The notes under the pieces are model-generated. The model was not told the origin of the DNA. It saw only the letters and a program-made list of their open reading frames with translations, and did no database searches. Position numbers and translations under genes: made by a program. Below are positions 1 to 13,666 of a stretch of DNA of 64,000 bases, in pieces. This DNA comes from Puffinus mauretanicus (Eukaryota > Chordata > Aves > Procellariiformes > Procellariidae): contig JAJKFH010002198.1 of NCBI GenBank assembly GCA_023333565.1, positions 2,728,001 to 2,792,000 of the forward strand, read 5' to 3'. How positions within the stretch are numbered: the stretch's first letter is position 1; every line of letters begins with the position of its first letter.

Positions 1-1102
1 TCCTTCTTCATCTAAGTGAAGTCCTACTACCAACTTTTCCGAAAACCCCTGAAACCTGTCCCTTTGTCCAGTAAGCTTAAAAGTATTGCAAGTGCCCGAT
101 AAGTAATTATGGGCATATCAATGCCTATGCAAGTTTCTGTGAGAGATTTCCCAGGCTGTAACTGAGCAAAAATCTGTGAGCATGCAGTGCCATGTAGATA
201 TATTAGATGAGGTCTGAAAGCTGGAGGCTGTGTCCCAGTTACTCTGCACTGTGCAAACATGGCTATGCTACTGCTTTGACTACAGTCTTATTCTGCAGCC
301 ATCTTGCATGGTTCTTCTTCCATGATTCGGATATACATCGAGAAAAAACACACTGTTAAATTGTCTTTCAAATAAAATGTCTATAGCTGATGTCACAAAA
401 ACATCAGAAAGGAACATTTTAATACTTTTTTTTGCAGGAAACATTAACACAGCTGTCTGAGGGATACTTGATAACTCAGACACACTCTATAACAGCTGAG
501 AGGTACCTCAACTGAATGGGGAGTTGGGACTTAATACGACTTCATAACCAAAAGAAGCGGCTTTATATTGTGTCATAAGGGAGAATCCCACTATAGCAGC
601 CTCCTCTCAGACTGCACTTTTCTCTAAGGACTGCAAAGACTTGACAGCAGAAGAGAAAAGAAGCCTCAGTTCTCAGCACGCTTCCCCACCTCAACAGTGT
701 ACCCAGCTATCACACCTCCACTGGGGTGCCAGAAGCCAGAAGAAGGTTATCTGCTCAAATGTGACTACTGGTTTTTCTTTAGAAGCATTGCTTAACCTTT
801 ATTTTCTGCAAAATGTCTTAAAACTAACACTTCAGATCTATCACCACACAAAAACCTGCCAGACATTAGCAGAGAGTCTGACTCTGTACTAGCTAGAGGC
901 ACAAAAGTGAATGTGTAACTATCTTTTCTTTCATGCTGTGAGCAAGGGTTACTCCTTTTGAACGTAAGTCTCAGTTCAGGTCCTACCAGGTAAGCCAGCC
1001 TTACATGTGATTGAGGTTCATGCACAGCCAACCCACAGAGCTGTCACTGCTTTAAAGTCTCTGACACTTTCCAGTACTCCCCACAGACCAAGATCTATAG
1101 CT

Positions 1103-1120
1103 ATGCTAGCATGCTAGCAT
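1103..1120. repeat. Perfect 18-bp palindrome made of two ATGCTAGC units
   Basis: The sequence is ATGCTAGC repeated twice followed by AT, so it is both a short direct repeat and a perfect self-complementary palindrome containing two NheI-type GCTAGC cores. It could bind a dimeric protein or extrude a small cruciform; no function is shown. Confidence 0.85.
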
Positions 1121-1392
1121 GGCTGCCTGAATAACAGAAATAGGAGAAGCAGAGCCAAAGATAAAAGAATTGGTTTCCCATGCACTGAAAACTGAATAGC
1201 TTTCAGACTTTGGGTTCTTCATAAGGGCCCTGATAACACCAACAGCTCCAACACAGAAAACTTCACCATTACCAGCTGACAATGCAGACATAACCTCATT
1301 TGAAAGGATGCAGAAAGGGAAACACATTTTTTGCACACATATCCCAAAAATTGTGCAAATGTTCTTATTTTACTTCCTCGTTGTTTCCACCA

Positions 1393-1420
1393 GGGGGGAG
1401 GGGGGAAGGGGGAAGGGGGG
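1393..1420 (+). other. G-quadruplex-type G tract in a polypurine run
   Basis: Four G runs of 6, 6, 5 and 6 bases are separated by A, AA and AA. This fits the classic four-run, short-loop G-quadruplex pattern with unusually long runs. The purine-rich strand continues to about 1455 with GGAAGGAA and AGAAGAG sequence. It may also form triplex DNA or act as a GA-binding promoter-type element, but no gene start is visible beside it. Confidence 0.75.
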
Positions 1421-3265
1421 AAGGAAGGCAGACAGAAGAGAAAAGGAAGAGATGCTCACCTTCAAAACTGACTAGCTACTCATGCCTACCTTTTCCTAAT
1501 GAAAATTCCAAAATCGGAAAGATTGACTTTTAAACATTTTTGTTCTCCCCTCTCCACCTTAAAAACTAAGAATAAGGATAAAAGAAGGGAAAACAGATGG
1601 GCAGGACTGGAGTAAAAGGGGTGGAGAGACAAAGGAATTGATGGAACAAAAAGCAGAAGATCTGAGTCATTCTCTACTTCATGGCTACCAAGTTACCTAA
1701 CCAGGAGCGAGTTATATATCACCTGTTACAAAGTGACATTTAAAATCATCAGCATTTCTTCAATGGTAAATTTGATCACTAGACATTAAGACAAATAGCT
1801 AAAAATGTTTCAGACAAGCAAAAGAGGCACAAGTTAATCTTCAGTTCTCCCACAGAAGTCCCATGCAAATGGCCTGAAGCTCATCAACCCCTGTGCATCA
1901 AACAGGAGCTTTAGGTATTAGCATTTCTGACAAATGACAGATTCACTTTCTGCACCTTTCTTCTTCTCTATGCTTCAAATGGGCTGCTAGTAATTTTTTC
2001 TTCTCATCTTTTGTCTCCAAATAGAATTTGCATTTGAATCTCTGAGGGCAAAACCTGCTGTCTTAGAGTATGTTTGTATAGTACGCATGTGCTAGGGCTA
2101 TAGTTGTGTTTGGGATTTGTCTCATAATAAAGTAACCAAGGTTTTCCTATGACTGTAGGGTAAGTGCTGCCCACGTATTAGCCTGTTGTCTTGGTCACTG
2201 AGTCTTAAAAGCTGCAGACATGTTAAAGTACTGACGTGTTTTCCTTCTAGCCTATGAACATAGTTTTACTTCTTACAGAAAACAGGGTGCAACAAGCAGG
2301 GCTGAACTGGCTGCAAATGGGACAAGTCCAGAGCATGCAACCAAACCCAGGAGCTACAGAACATCCCCAATTTCCACAGCATAGGCACAGCTGCACTGAA
2401 TCAAAATTCAGTTTTCTAGGCTGTTTTAGACTTGAATTGCCTCTGACCTTATAGTGTGCTCTGCACAGTACTGGGCACAAATACACCGTGGAGAGGTGAG
2501 GAACACCACGGGGACATCACCTCGCTGTGTGAATGCCCACATGCCTTTGGCTGAGGCTGGAGGGAGTTCAGTCTAGTCCAGATAACCCGCTGTCCCCTTT
2601 CTAAGTGGGCACTCTAGGCACAGATTCACTGGGCTGGGATGTGAGGGAGGGGAACTGGGGATTGCCCCTTACTCATTATCTCAGAGTTCCTTTTCTTCTA
2701 ACACAGATGGTCAGCACCTATGCAAGCAACAAAACCTTGCAGTCTCTTGAACAGGAGCAGTCCTGTTACTGCTCAAGGGGAGCAAAACAAGAGGGCTGAT
2801 GGACTTAAAGAGAAGAAGGACAGAGACTAAATCTCTCTTCATTACCAAGATTCTTGGCTATGGGGCCCCTAAATAAGACCTTACTAGAACAGCCCAGTAC
2901 TATGCAGATAGGGCAGCCTGGCTCTTACCAGGGCTCAGATGCAGAGCTGTGGTTATGGGAAATGCCCCTGCCATGTCTGGGTTTGTGTGGCCTGTCACAC
3001 TGCCCATGTACCGGCTGGGGAGACTCAGTCCTCCCAGTCACACTGGAAATCCCTCTGCTCCTGCACAGTGCTCCTGCAATTCAGGACATTACATGGAGGG
3101 ATACAAGACGACCCTCTTGTGCTGCTCTGTGCTCAGTGCTACAGCACACCCATTAATCAAAGGTGAACCTTGCCAAACGATGTCTCTACCCATCTGGTTC
3201 TAAGGCACAATGGAGCAACAGAAAAATGTTTAAATCCCCATGAAAAAGCTAATTATTTTCATTCC

Positions 3266-3281
3266 TTTTTTTTTTTTTTTT
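3266..3281. repeat. Poly(T) run, 16 bases
   Basis: An uninterrupted T16. It could be the poly(A) tail of a retroposed sequence on the minus strand, but the DNA to its right (TAAAGCAGAG onwards) matches nothing I recognise and no flanking duplication is obvious. Confidence 0.8.
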
Positions 3282-6200
3282 AAAGCAGAGAAGAATTTGT
3301 GGTACAATTTTGAACCCCAGCTTTGACAAAACAGAAAAAGTATGCGTAGGTTTACTGAGTAGTAAATGATTGTTACTGCTGCCAAAATATGGGCACAGCA
3401 GAATAATGGCACCCAGACCAGCTCCCAGTGGAGATTTCTGCCCAATAACAGATGTGTGTGTGAACATGTAATGAAATGCCTAGCAAGGGAAGCCAATGGT
3501 ACAAATGAATGACAATAAAAATAATAAGCAACATCAAGACAAGCATGTCCCACTAAATGATGTCAGATGGTTGGTGCTTAAGCCATTTATGGGGCATCAA
3601 TGGAGTTGCTTCAGCGATGAGATTTAAGGGCCTGCTTCTCAACTGCTTTGTGGTTCATAGCGCTGCTGTGACCAGCACAAGGCAAGCGTGAGTAAGCTAT
3701 TGTGACTTGATGACATTTTTCAATTATAAAAGATGATCAAAAATCTGACCTAAGAAGCCTGCCACCACTTCAATTCTGACATGACTGTGCCGAATTAAAC
3801 ATTTGTTCTGTCTCCACTTGTTAATTGCAGAAAGAAGAACAACAGCTTTGCTCTTGAGCGCTCTCTGCCCAGTTTGCGTCAAAAGCTCACATGAACACAG
3901 CAATGTTTGATGATTATCCAAAGAAATCATGGCAAGGAGGGTGGAAAGCAAAATGCTGCTATTGTTACTCATCTTGATTAGCAATAGGGAAGGAAAACTG
4001 AATAAAATACTCACAGAAGGAGGACAACAAGGCTGCCACTTTGAAAAGAAGCAGAAAGCTCCAGATGGTTGTCACTTCACAGAGCTGCCTCAGCTGTTCA
4101 TGACAGGTAGCCTGCATTAGTGCCAAGCTGTCAGAAACATAGTTTGAAATGGTCAACCAGAGTCATAAATGGGGTCCTTGAATGTACACAGTGGAGTGTC
4201 AAATACGACCTTAACACTTCACAACACTGCAGTCTAGTATGTCAAAATATATACATCAAAGTATTTCCAAAAGGACTGAAAAGGGCAAAGTAGTATTCAA
4301 CCCACAGGATAATATACATTGGAAAACTGACCTATCTTATTCACAGAATATACATCACTAGCGATTTTCTTTGTGCTTGTATTTACATACATGTTTGCCT
4401 GTATGTGCTCTGCTCTGGCCCTTAAAGATTTAATGGTAATAAGCCTCATTTACAGCTCTTCTATTTTACACAGATGTTTTTTCCAAATACTTAGGTGTGA
4501 CTTTTACACTGTTTTAAGAAGTACGAGAGAAAGGAACAGAGATTATACCCAATATGTATTGACGGAGGGTGTCTGCAGAGAAAGTACCTATAAAACGATT
4601 AATCAATGACTTTCATTCCATAATGGAAAGACCTGATCTGCACCATTAAGAAAGTAGTTCATCGCAACCATGTAGGACAACAGCTCTGGGTTGCGTCAGC
4701 CACAGCAGGGGTTTTGTCAGGAATAATTACCCAAGGGACTAGCCAGAAAAACAGACTCATTTCATAGAAGCCACCAAAGGATAATCACCTCCCAGTGAAT
4801 TTTGTTGACTACTCATGCAGAATGAATCTAAACAAGAATTCCAGTGGTAAAAAGCTCTAAAACTTGTTTCAAAACTGTGAAGTTAACTTGTCTTTCAGTC
4901 AGCTTTAAAATGGCTCTTCTCATATTCAGCAAAGGATGCAAACAAATAATGAAAAATGTGAAATCCTGCCATATGCCTATGGAATTTCTAGAAGGTATTT
5001 AGGATCTTGAAAGAGTGGCAATTAATTTGTTCAGAGAATGAAATATTTGCTTAATTCCGCAATAACAAAATTTCTGAATAGGTAGTAGAAACTCAAGGAT
5101 AATATATCAACATGTCAAGGTAAAAAGCCCTTAGAAAAAAAGAGGGAAGTCAGAAGACAGCACATCATCAACTTCAAGCATCAGACTGTGCCAGGGAGCA
5201 GCCAAGGCTGACACTTCCCCACCTGGCCGATGACTGCCTTCCCAGCAGGAGCTTGCACTGAGGGTGTCTGCACAGCAGTGTCTCCATCTCAGCCACTCAC
5301 TATGTGTGTTAGCCAAGAAACAAAAACACCACCATGTGCGCTTATAGTTTGGGTATGATCCTGTTTGCAAGCTTCCACATGAGTAAAACATGCCCAGAAG
5401 AGTGTGATCCAAAGAACTACAGGCTCCAATAACAATAAATATCAAGGCTATTACCCTTTTTTCCTCTCATGGAAAGTACTGGATCCTACAATCTGCTGAG
5501 CAGTCTGGCTGCAACCCAATAAAGGACTCAAAAGAGTGCAGAGCTTTTGTGTATGGGTAATCTACAAGGGAGCTATTTGCATACTTACAGAAAGTAGGTG
5601 ATTACGTTTGATGGAGGTAACAGTCATCAGTGCTTCTTTTTTCCCTGCAGACTTGAAAGTATAAAGTTTCTCATCAGTCTGACTAACCCTTTTAGCTTAA
5701 AAGGAATACAAAATATGAGGAAAGAAAATATAAAGTCTTCCTGAAGAATCGCACACAATATGTACTTTTTCTTAGATCATCTACATGAATTAAATGCATC
5801 ATCTTCTTTATGGTAACCTTTATGGGGGAATAAAACCAGAAACTATATAAATTGGTATGTCCTTTGCTACCCTCTAGCCACACTTCAGTTCTGGTTTCAG
5901 TTGTGGTTGGCATCTCTGGTACTACGTACAGCAATACAAACTGCAGTACATACAGAAATTATAACAATAATAGCTGACATCTGTCAAACCGGAGTGCCTT
6001 CATCACCATAAGCCCAAACAGCTAACAGTCAGAGGATGAGAAGTGGTTATAAAATCTTTTCTACAGAAAAATTACTGTGGGGTCAGGATTCAGAGTTACA
6101 TGCCACTGTAAAATAGGTTATCTGCTCCATGTACCAGGAGAAAAACTGGAAGATATACACCAGAGAATAAACCTGCTTCCACAGGAGATTGCCCTGACAG

Positions 6201-9200
6201 GGCATCTGTTTCCATCAGCAAGTCTCATTCGTTCATTATATTGATTCATGTGGCTGTCCTGAATCTTGTGCTGAACGTAGCATCTGTAATTTACCTTGGG
6301 CTTAAACCCTGGGCTTTTAAAAAGCAAATCCTTTTAAAGAAATTGGCTTCTTTTCAAAAGACAGCTCCTGGATTTTTAATCTAGGAGTCTTAAAAGGTTC
6401 CCTAAGCTTGTGGAGAACCAGGGCTGTGCTGTACTGACTGTTCACTACTTTCCTTCGCAGAAGAGATGGTATTTTCTCCAGTCCTGCTTTCTGCAGCACC
6501 TGTGTGCCTGTGTGCATGCAAGCATACATCTGTGCATGTACAATTGGAAAAATATTTTCAACTTAAAAGCATTTTAATTGTAAAGGCTTCTATGGCATTG
6601 TCATTCACAACTTCATACATCCAGTTCAAAGAAAACGTTTTGCTGCAGGAAATGAAATTATTTGAAAAATCAAGAAAAGAGGAAAGAAATAAAGGTGAAA
6701 TATTAAATGGCCTAATCTGTGGAGCACATACAGTCTTACTCTGCTAAGAAGCATTAACAAACGGCAGCAAATAAAGATCAGCTAATTGGGAACAATGCCC
6801 TTGTTATTTCTTAGCTGCTGGTATTCTTGTCCATAATGAAAAAAATCTACAGATTAAATGAAACACTAGCAAGGAAAAAATTTATAAAAGGTAAAATATT
6901 AAAGCATATGTAACCTTTCAAAATGTCACGTGTTTTCCCAGATATCTGGCCTTTGCCACTTTTAAACCATTTTCCACATAGATAGTCAGGAGTGTATCAG
7001 TGAGGTCCAATTGATGGTCTTTCACAAATCAAAATTTTTATAGTTCCTCTGCTTTGGAAAATCTACAATACCTTCATCAAGTTCCTTCTCTATGTTTTCC
7101 AGCAAGCTAATTTTTTGTGGATAGCAGACTGGATCTCTTTTCCTCTAATTTGTTCTTTCTTTCTTTTCTCTTAGAAAGTATGTGATGGGATTTTATCTCC
7201 ACTTCACTAGGATTTAAAATTCTTTGTCATCCACCCCTTCTTTAGCTTTGAGGCCATTCATCAGGCACCTTCTATACCTGGTGAGATGGTTTATAAAAGA
7301 TAGAGATCTTTTGACTACTCCCTTATTGTTATTTCATATGGCTGATTTCCACTGTGTTACAAGACTCTTAAATACTGTTCTGATGTTATAACAAATTCAA
7401 ACCTTTGTAGTTTGTTTTTCTTTATCCCTCCGCTGAATAAACTCTAGCTTCAATTACACCCATGGCAGTTTAGAAAATCAATGGGACAAAAGATTAGCTT
7501 CATCAGCTGGTTTACCAGTTGCTTAGGAGTATATTGTGACACTATTTTGTGTACTAGAGTTAAAACCTCATTTCAAAGAAAAGGCATAAAAGGATCAAAT
7601 TAAAAAAGAGTATTTCAGTAAAGCACTCGATTATTTTCAAGCCTCTGCTAGGCCTTTTCACTGTCATTGTATTTGCCTAATGATTTCCAATTCAAAAATT
7701 GTAATAAACCGTCTACTATTGATTCATTACATACAACTTAATGGAGAGAAAATATTTGGGTTTATTTGAGTATGATGACCTACTGAAGTACTGATTATTC
7801 CAAGTGTGCTTAAGGAAGGTAACTAATAATTTTTTATGCACTTAGTGAATAGTCTTCTACTTGAATCAAACACCCCTAAAGCATACAGCTTCATGAACTT
7901 CTTAATCCTTCTAAACAGGACAAAGATCTATGTTCTGCTGCAGCAGTTTGTGATTATCTGGCACAGTTTAATTTATGCTGTCTGATCAGACATAAACATT
8001 AGATGATGATAAAACCTCTATGAGTTCTCTAGAATACTCAGATATCTTACTGTAGATAAAAGATCCCATGTCATAAGATGGCTTTTTAAAATTATTTTAT
8101 TTTTATTTTGGTATTCTGTCATCTGATTTACCCTTGACATTGGTGTAAATGTGTTGAACCTGAACTGATTTCGTGCTGGTTTTATGTCAGTATAACCTCA
8201 CAGAGCCAGATTTACTGCCACCTTGCAGAAGTTTTGTTCTACTTCTGCAATGCAAAACAGCTTTTAACCCTGTTTCAGTAACTACTTTAGGGTTTACAAC
8301 TGCCTTGAATAAGAAAGCCGCACAAATATGCATGCCAGTGGCACTGGTGAAGAGATAACTGATGATTTTTATCAATGTGAACTAAGAGTCATGTCCTTTA
8401 TGTTCAAGCATATATATAAGGTGATTTGGCAGTGAAATTTTTTAGTCTCTATATTATGATTTTTAAATACAGTACAGTTTTCTTTCACTGTTTCTTATTT
8501 ACACACTATGGATTTCTCTGGTAATGACTGGAGGCTGAAATACTGGCCCCCTAAAATCAAAGCTCAAGGAACAGCTCCAGTTGCACTCAGTAGGACTTTA
8601 CTCAGAAATGCAACAAGTATTCAGAAGCAGCTTTGCAAATCTTCCCAATATATCTACAGGTATTGTCTTCTTGTAAGAATGCACAGAGTATAGAGAGCAA
8701 AGAATTATTTGATTTGTTGAATCTAACCAAAATTCTTAGACTGTTTGGATTGCAATTACAAAACATGCTATCTGGTGAGCAGATGGCAGCATAACAGATA
8801 GATAAACTAGAAATTCTGCCTATAAATATGTCATTTATATGGCTACAGAAGTTTTAAATCACATATTTATTGTTCTTTTAGGTCAAAGCAGTGGCATATT
8901 AAGTCATAATGACCTCAGCACAAATAGAGCAAACAGAGCAAATTCTTCTTCATCTACACTCGTGCAATTTCAGTGATGCCAAAGCAAAAAACCAGCATGT
9001 ACTTCCAAATTGAATCAAAGACTAATCCAAGTCATACCACCCTCTAACTGAGTTCATATTCAAAGTGCCATTTTTGCACATTTGATTATAACTGCAATGT
9101 CCATAAATAATTGGACTGCAAAGTCCATAAATAATTTGTCTCAGCAGCCTCTATGTCAGATTTACTCAATTATTAATAGAATTATGCATTTCGTAACTGT

Positions 9201-12200
9201 CAATCCTGCAAAGTCACACTCAGGGAACAACAAGTCAAGGCATTGCCATTTCTAGCTGGTGAACAAAGCAGCAGTGATGAAGGTCCTGAGGGCCCAGGTA
9301 AAAATTCCTTTCATTACACAAGAGGTTGAATTAAAAATTAGTAACTCCAGATAATCATATGATTCCAGAGTCCAGTGCTTTATAAATCAGATTTAGAAAC
9401 AAAGTACAGCAAACTGTATAGTAATAATCTGTATATTGACCTTGCTTCTGACATAGTAAATAATTCAAAACAAATAGCTAACTCTTAATCCCGTAGTCAC
9501 AAAAACCGAGAATACAGGATGACTGGCAACATGTTGTACGTCACGTTTAAAAAATGTAATCCAGCCACAGTTTAACAAACCTTGTCTTCAGACTAAATAG
9601 GCAAATGAATGCCAGCATGTGCTAGTTCGTGGGTTTGCTCCATTTTTGATAACAGCAGCTAGTTTAGATTCTGCTTATTGTCTTCTACCCTGCAGTGAGA
9701 GATCTATTACAAAAGAAAAAAAAAAAAGTCTAAATTTATATACATGAGAGTATTAGTCTTGCAATAACCAAACAGGAAAAAGCTACATTTCAGTTCCTAC
9801 CTTCAATATACTTCCCTGTTGTCTTTCTATGGAGTTGTTATGCTGTCATCACAAAATGTTAAAGGGGAGAGGGGGAAAGGAAGTGTGGGAAGGAGTAAAG
9901 GCTAAGGTTTATCTTTCTTATGCGTTTTGGAAGACAGCTTACATTTTGATCACAGCATGACTCAGAAAACCTTTGGGATCCTATCTGTCTTGGAGTTAAA
10001 AATTGCCTCCTGTTGATGGAGGGTGATTGCCTTCTGCTCTGGGGGTGCTGAAATAACACAGTGGCAGTCACCGTAAACATAGAGTATGTTAATTTTTCAC
10101 TGCTTACTCACAAACTCTACTGTATTTTAAAAATACATTCAAGAAGCATATTCAAGTTAAGCTTGAAAAAGCTTACCTTTTTATGCTGTGTAAGGTATAG
10201 AATTTTAACGTACTGAAAATCCCCCCTTCTATTTAATTAAAAAACAAGAAATCAAGGCGATTTCAGAGCTCAATGAGTATTTTTTGATTTATAAAGTGCT
10301 TTTCTTTTCTGTCTATGTGACTTTGCTCTTTACAGCTTGATAATTGATACAATATGAAACTCAGCATGCTCAAATACATATTTATTTAATAGTTTGTGAA
10401 TAAAATGTAACTCATGAACATGTTTGAAAAGATTTAAAATATCTGTTCAGGAATCTGAACAATGAGCAACATATAATAGGGTATAAAAGGCTCTTAAGCA
10501 AAGGAGAAAGTACACTTTCTTAGAGAATTTTCTGATCCAGAGACTCAAATCAATGCAAAATCTCCTATTGACCATAGCAGAAATCTGATTCACCTTTTTT
10601 TTTTCTATTGTTGTTATACACAATTAATTCTTCCCCAAACTTGGACTGCCTAATGGTATGTTCCCAGAAATACTACTTTAATGTAATACATAGAAAAATT
10701 TTGTAGGATTGCATTATAAAATCTGGATATAAATTTCCAAAATACCATTCTTTGAATGCATTCTAATCCGGAATTTTGGATCAGAAAAGGAGTGTGAGAG
10801 GATTTCCATAATTCATGTTTTCTCAGAAGTTCCCCAACTAGCACAGAGTCAATACAAAGCGCACGGCTGCTTGGTGCTTTAACATTGAACATGGCAAGAC
10901 TCATATAGATTACAAATTATTCTAAACAGGTTGCTTTGGCTTTTTTTCTGTAGCAGACTGTGAGGTTAAAATCCTCAGTTATTATATTGCAATTATTGCA
11001 GTTATTTTAAGGTTTGCAGTTTACATGTTTGTCTAATAGGTATGAGTGAGTAGTTCACTTCTTACTGTATGTTGCAAAGACTTCACATAAAATGTAAAGT
11101 ATATGGAACCTAAGCTGTTCAGAAAGTCCAAATGTTGGTATTTGCACGCCTTTGCAAGCATTATTTATCTAGAGTCCAAAATGGAAAATTGCAGCTTAGA
11201 AACATTTTAAGTTTCTCAGCAGTGAAGGTAAAATGAAATTTTGCTGTTTGAGTGCTGAAGGGCAGGTTGTTCAAAGACCGAGCTGCCTGTGCCTTGGAAG
11301 GGAGTAGAACTGATATCAAAACCGGGGAGCACATCCCAAAGAGCAGGGCTTGCTCCTGTAGCTGATACAGGAAGGAACAATGTCACAAACAACCTGAGTT
11401 CTCCTTTACTAGCCCTCCAGACAGCTACCAGAGGTTAAATAGGAAGAAAAAACATCTTTATTTTGCAATGCTACATGGACCCTGCCGCTGTAGGAAATCT
11501 CTTATTTTACCTCCTATTGATCTGGATCTAAGTTACCCTACAAAAACACCAGAAATCATCCAGGTTTTCACATGACTATGGCTTGTTTTCTGATCAGGGA
11601 AGGTCAACCTAGCAATGGGCAAGGGAGATAACAAAAATTACAGTGAGGTGCCTGTAGCTATAGAGATTAAATATTCTGATCTATTCCTGGTGAGGTACTA
11701 CTTACAACACCACCAGCTTCATAACGATGAGGTGTTGAAGCCAATAGTCCCTTGATTTCAGCTCCTTAGGAACTCTGGCCAATTGCTGATGGAAAGGAGG
11801 AACTATGCTTTAACAGACTGCAATGTGAACCTGTCTCCTCCAAGGAGATCTGACAGGTTTCTCCACAAATAAGAGAATATGAGCTATGAAGATAAGGATC
11901 ATTGCATGGGATGACACTAGCCAGTTCTAAACTGCAGATTTCTGCCAGCTAGGCGAGGATGTCAAAAGTTATGTCCCCTGCTCAAATGTACACTTGTACC
12001 AGGAAACATCCCTCAGTGAGAAGTACTGATTCTGTTGAAACTACACCTTTCCTTCCTGAATTGGCAGGAAAGGCTGAAATAATCTATCCTGGAAGAGCTA
12101 AAACAACAAAATGCAGCTCTGTCCTGCCACGGGGAGAAAGAATAATGGACAGGAACAGGCCTAATAGTTAATGTTGGCACATAATTGATCAGATTCATTA

Positions 12201-13545
12201 AGGATGCTTCTGAAATCTCAGGTTACTGACAGCCCTCTGTATCCTAGAGCCTATTGCTCTATTTACTTACTAAAGAAGGATCATCAGTCTCTTAATTCTT
12301 TTAAAAATAATTAGCTTTTTATGTTTGCTGATGTTCTAAACCAGAAACTGTTATAAATCGCACACTGGAAAATTTAATCTATAACATGCATATGACGTTT
12401 AATATAGAAACGAATTAAGAACTTGCTGAAACTACATTTTGTGTTTGAACACCTAATAAGCAAGCAATGGATATTAACAGGCTAACACATCAACAGCCAT
12501 GAGATCTGCTTAACAGGCTTATATCACTGGGCTTTCTCACGACAGAAACGGCAGTATTTTGCTTTTACATATTTCTGTAGTATGCATCACTGCAATATGC
12601 GGCAATTTTTCAAGTGGGATCATCAAACATCTGTGAGTTACCGTATCAAGGAGCTGCTCACAGTTCAAACATCTTCCCCACTATCTTGTTGAGAGAAATA
12701 TTCTGTTCCATATTTGCTATTGGGCATGCATCTCATATAACCAGAATCCAAACTCTGAAGCATCTTTAGCAGACTAAAGAGGTGCATTTTGCAACATCTG
12801 CCCTGATCTGGTACAGGACTACTACTTACTACTTATGTGGATTGTTTCTAAGCTTACCCTTCCCACTGTCACCTTTCATTCACTAAACTCCTTGAAATAA
12901 CTTTTTTGGAAAATATTTAATAGAGACCTGTATGCAACTACAAAAAAAAACGCAAAAACTTGTGCTTTACAGCCACCTATACATCTGATTTAGTCCAAGT
13001 AGTTGTTTCATGTAGCTAAAATGCTATAGTAATACTTACCAAGATGTGCAGGACTGTTGTCCAGTGTATTTTATTCACTGAACAGAATCTTCATCTAGGG
13101 ACACAGTTGCTTTTGTTTAACTGCCTTCTATCTTTTCAGTACTTAAAATTCCTGAAGACATTCATATAATTCATCACCTGTCCAGACAGTAAGAAAAATC
13201 CATTCCTGAAAGCCAAGGCACGAGCTCTTGCTACTTAATTCTGGCAGAGAAGAAACTGCTTTCTTCTACATGAATTAAATCATTGACTTAATGATTCCCT
13301 TGGGGAGAGGAAGTGTTTTGCTTCAGTGCATCGCGGAAAACTACAATTTCATATTAATACTTTCTTTGAGAACACGTGATTTGTACTTGTAATTTATAAA
13401 TTTCATATGGGACTATGAATTTAGTTTACTGCTAGTTCTCAACAGAGACTAGTTATGATGGTAGCTACCAATGCCAGGGATGAGAATAGTGCTTGATGAA
13501 ATCAAAGGATGCTGCATGCAGGGAGAATGAAGTAACACGCTGATT
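3282..13545. other. Non-coding, AT-rich unique DNA
   Basis: No recognisable gene or transposon. The longest frames (for example 5131-5445 minus, 104 codons) have no family features, signal peptide or domain. There are scattered A/T homopolymers (for example T runs near 10594 and A runs near 9717) and a 24-bp tandem duplication at 9091-9138. A short inverted repeat, TAAGCTT, GAAA, AAGCTTA, sits at 10158-10175. Nothing else could be supported. Confidence 0.65.
9091..9138. repeat. 24-bp tandem duplication
   Basis: Two adjacent 24-bp units, 9091-9114 and 9115-9138, both begin ACTGCAA and contain GTCCATAAATAATT. They differ at two positions (22 of 24 identical). This is a simple local duplication in unique DNA and belongs to no transposon I can see. 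Confidence 0.85.
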
Positions 13546-13666
13546 TTTATACAAGGGAAAACTGAGGTACAAAGTAATTAGATAATTTGGTTAGGACCAC
13601 ATCAGATGACAGATGCAGGCAGAGATGACAAATGTTCTGACTTCAAGACCTATTTCTTAATCATGG
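13546..13666 (-). mobile_element. MIR-like tRNA-derived SINE relic, minus strand
   Basis: Read on the plus strand the stretch follows the reverse complement of the MIR consensus as I remember it. A GGGAAAACTGAGGTACAAAG segment is followed by TTAG..AATTTGGTTAGGACCACATCAG, which corresponds to the usual 'aactgaggcacagag ... aaggtcacacagct' part. Then come GCAGGCAGAGATGAC and TTCTGACTTC, and finally TTCTTAATCATGG, corresponding to the 'gctcttaaccatg' start of the tRNA-like head. The match is spread over about 120 bp with small gaps, as expected for a very old copy. A related CORE-SINE is the main alternative. Confidence 0.6.

Larger units (their letters stand above)
1..3265. other. Non-coding, AT-rich unique DNA
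   Basis: I see no exon, RNA gene or recognisable transposon here. Open frames are all about 100 codons or shorter. Those at 2247-2486 and 2254-2454 lie on opposite strands over the same bases, which is what chance gives in slightly GC-richer DNA (about 2250-3200). Structures worth noting inside are a perfect palindrome at 1103-1120 and a G-rich tract at 1393-1420, listed separately. Confidence 0.7.

Noticed and set aside
1690..1760. MIR-like words (AAGTTACCTAACC)
   Set aside because: Only one block matches and no others follow in the right order.
2247..3203. Cluster of overlapping open frames
   Set aside because: Frames on both strands and in several phases overlap in a GC-richer stretch; none shows a domain or consistent codon signal.
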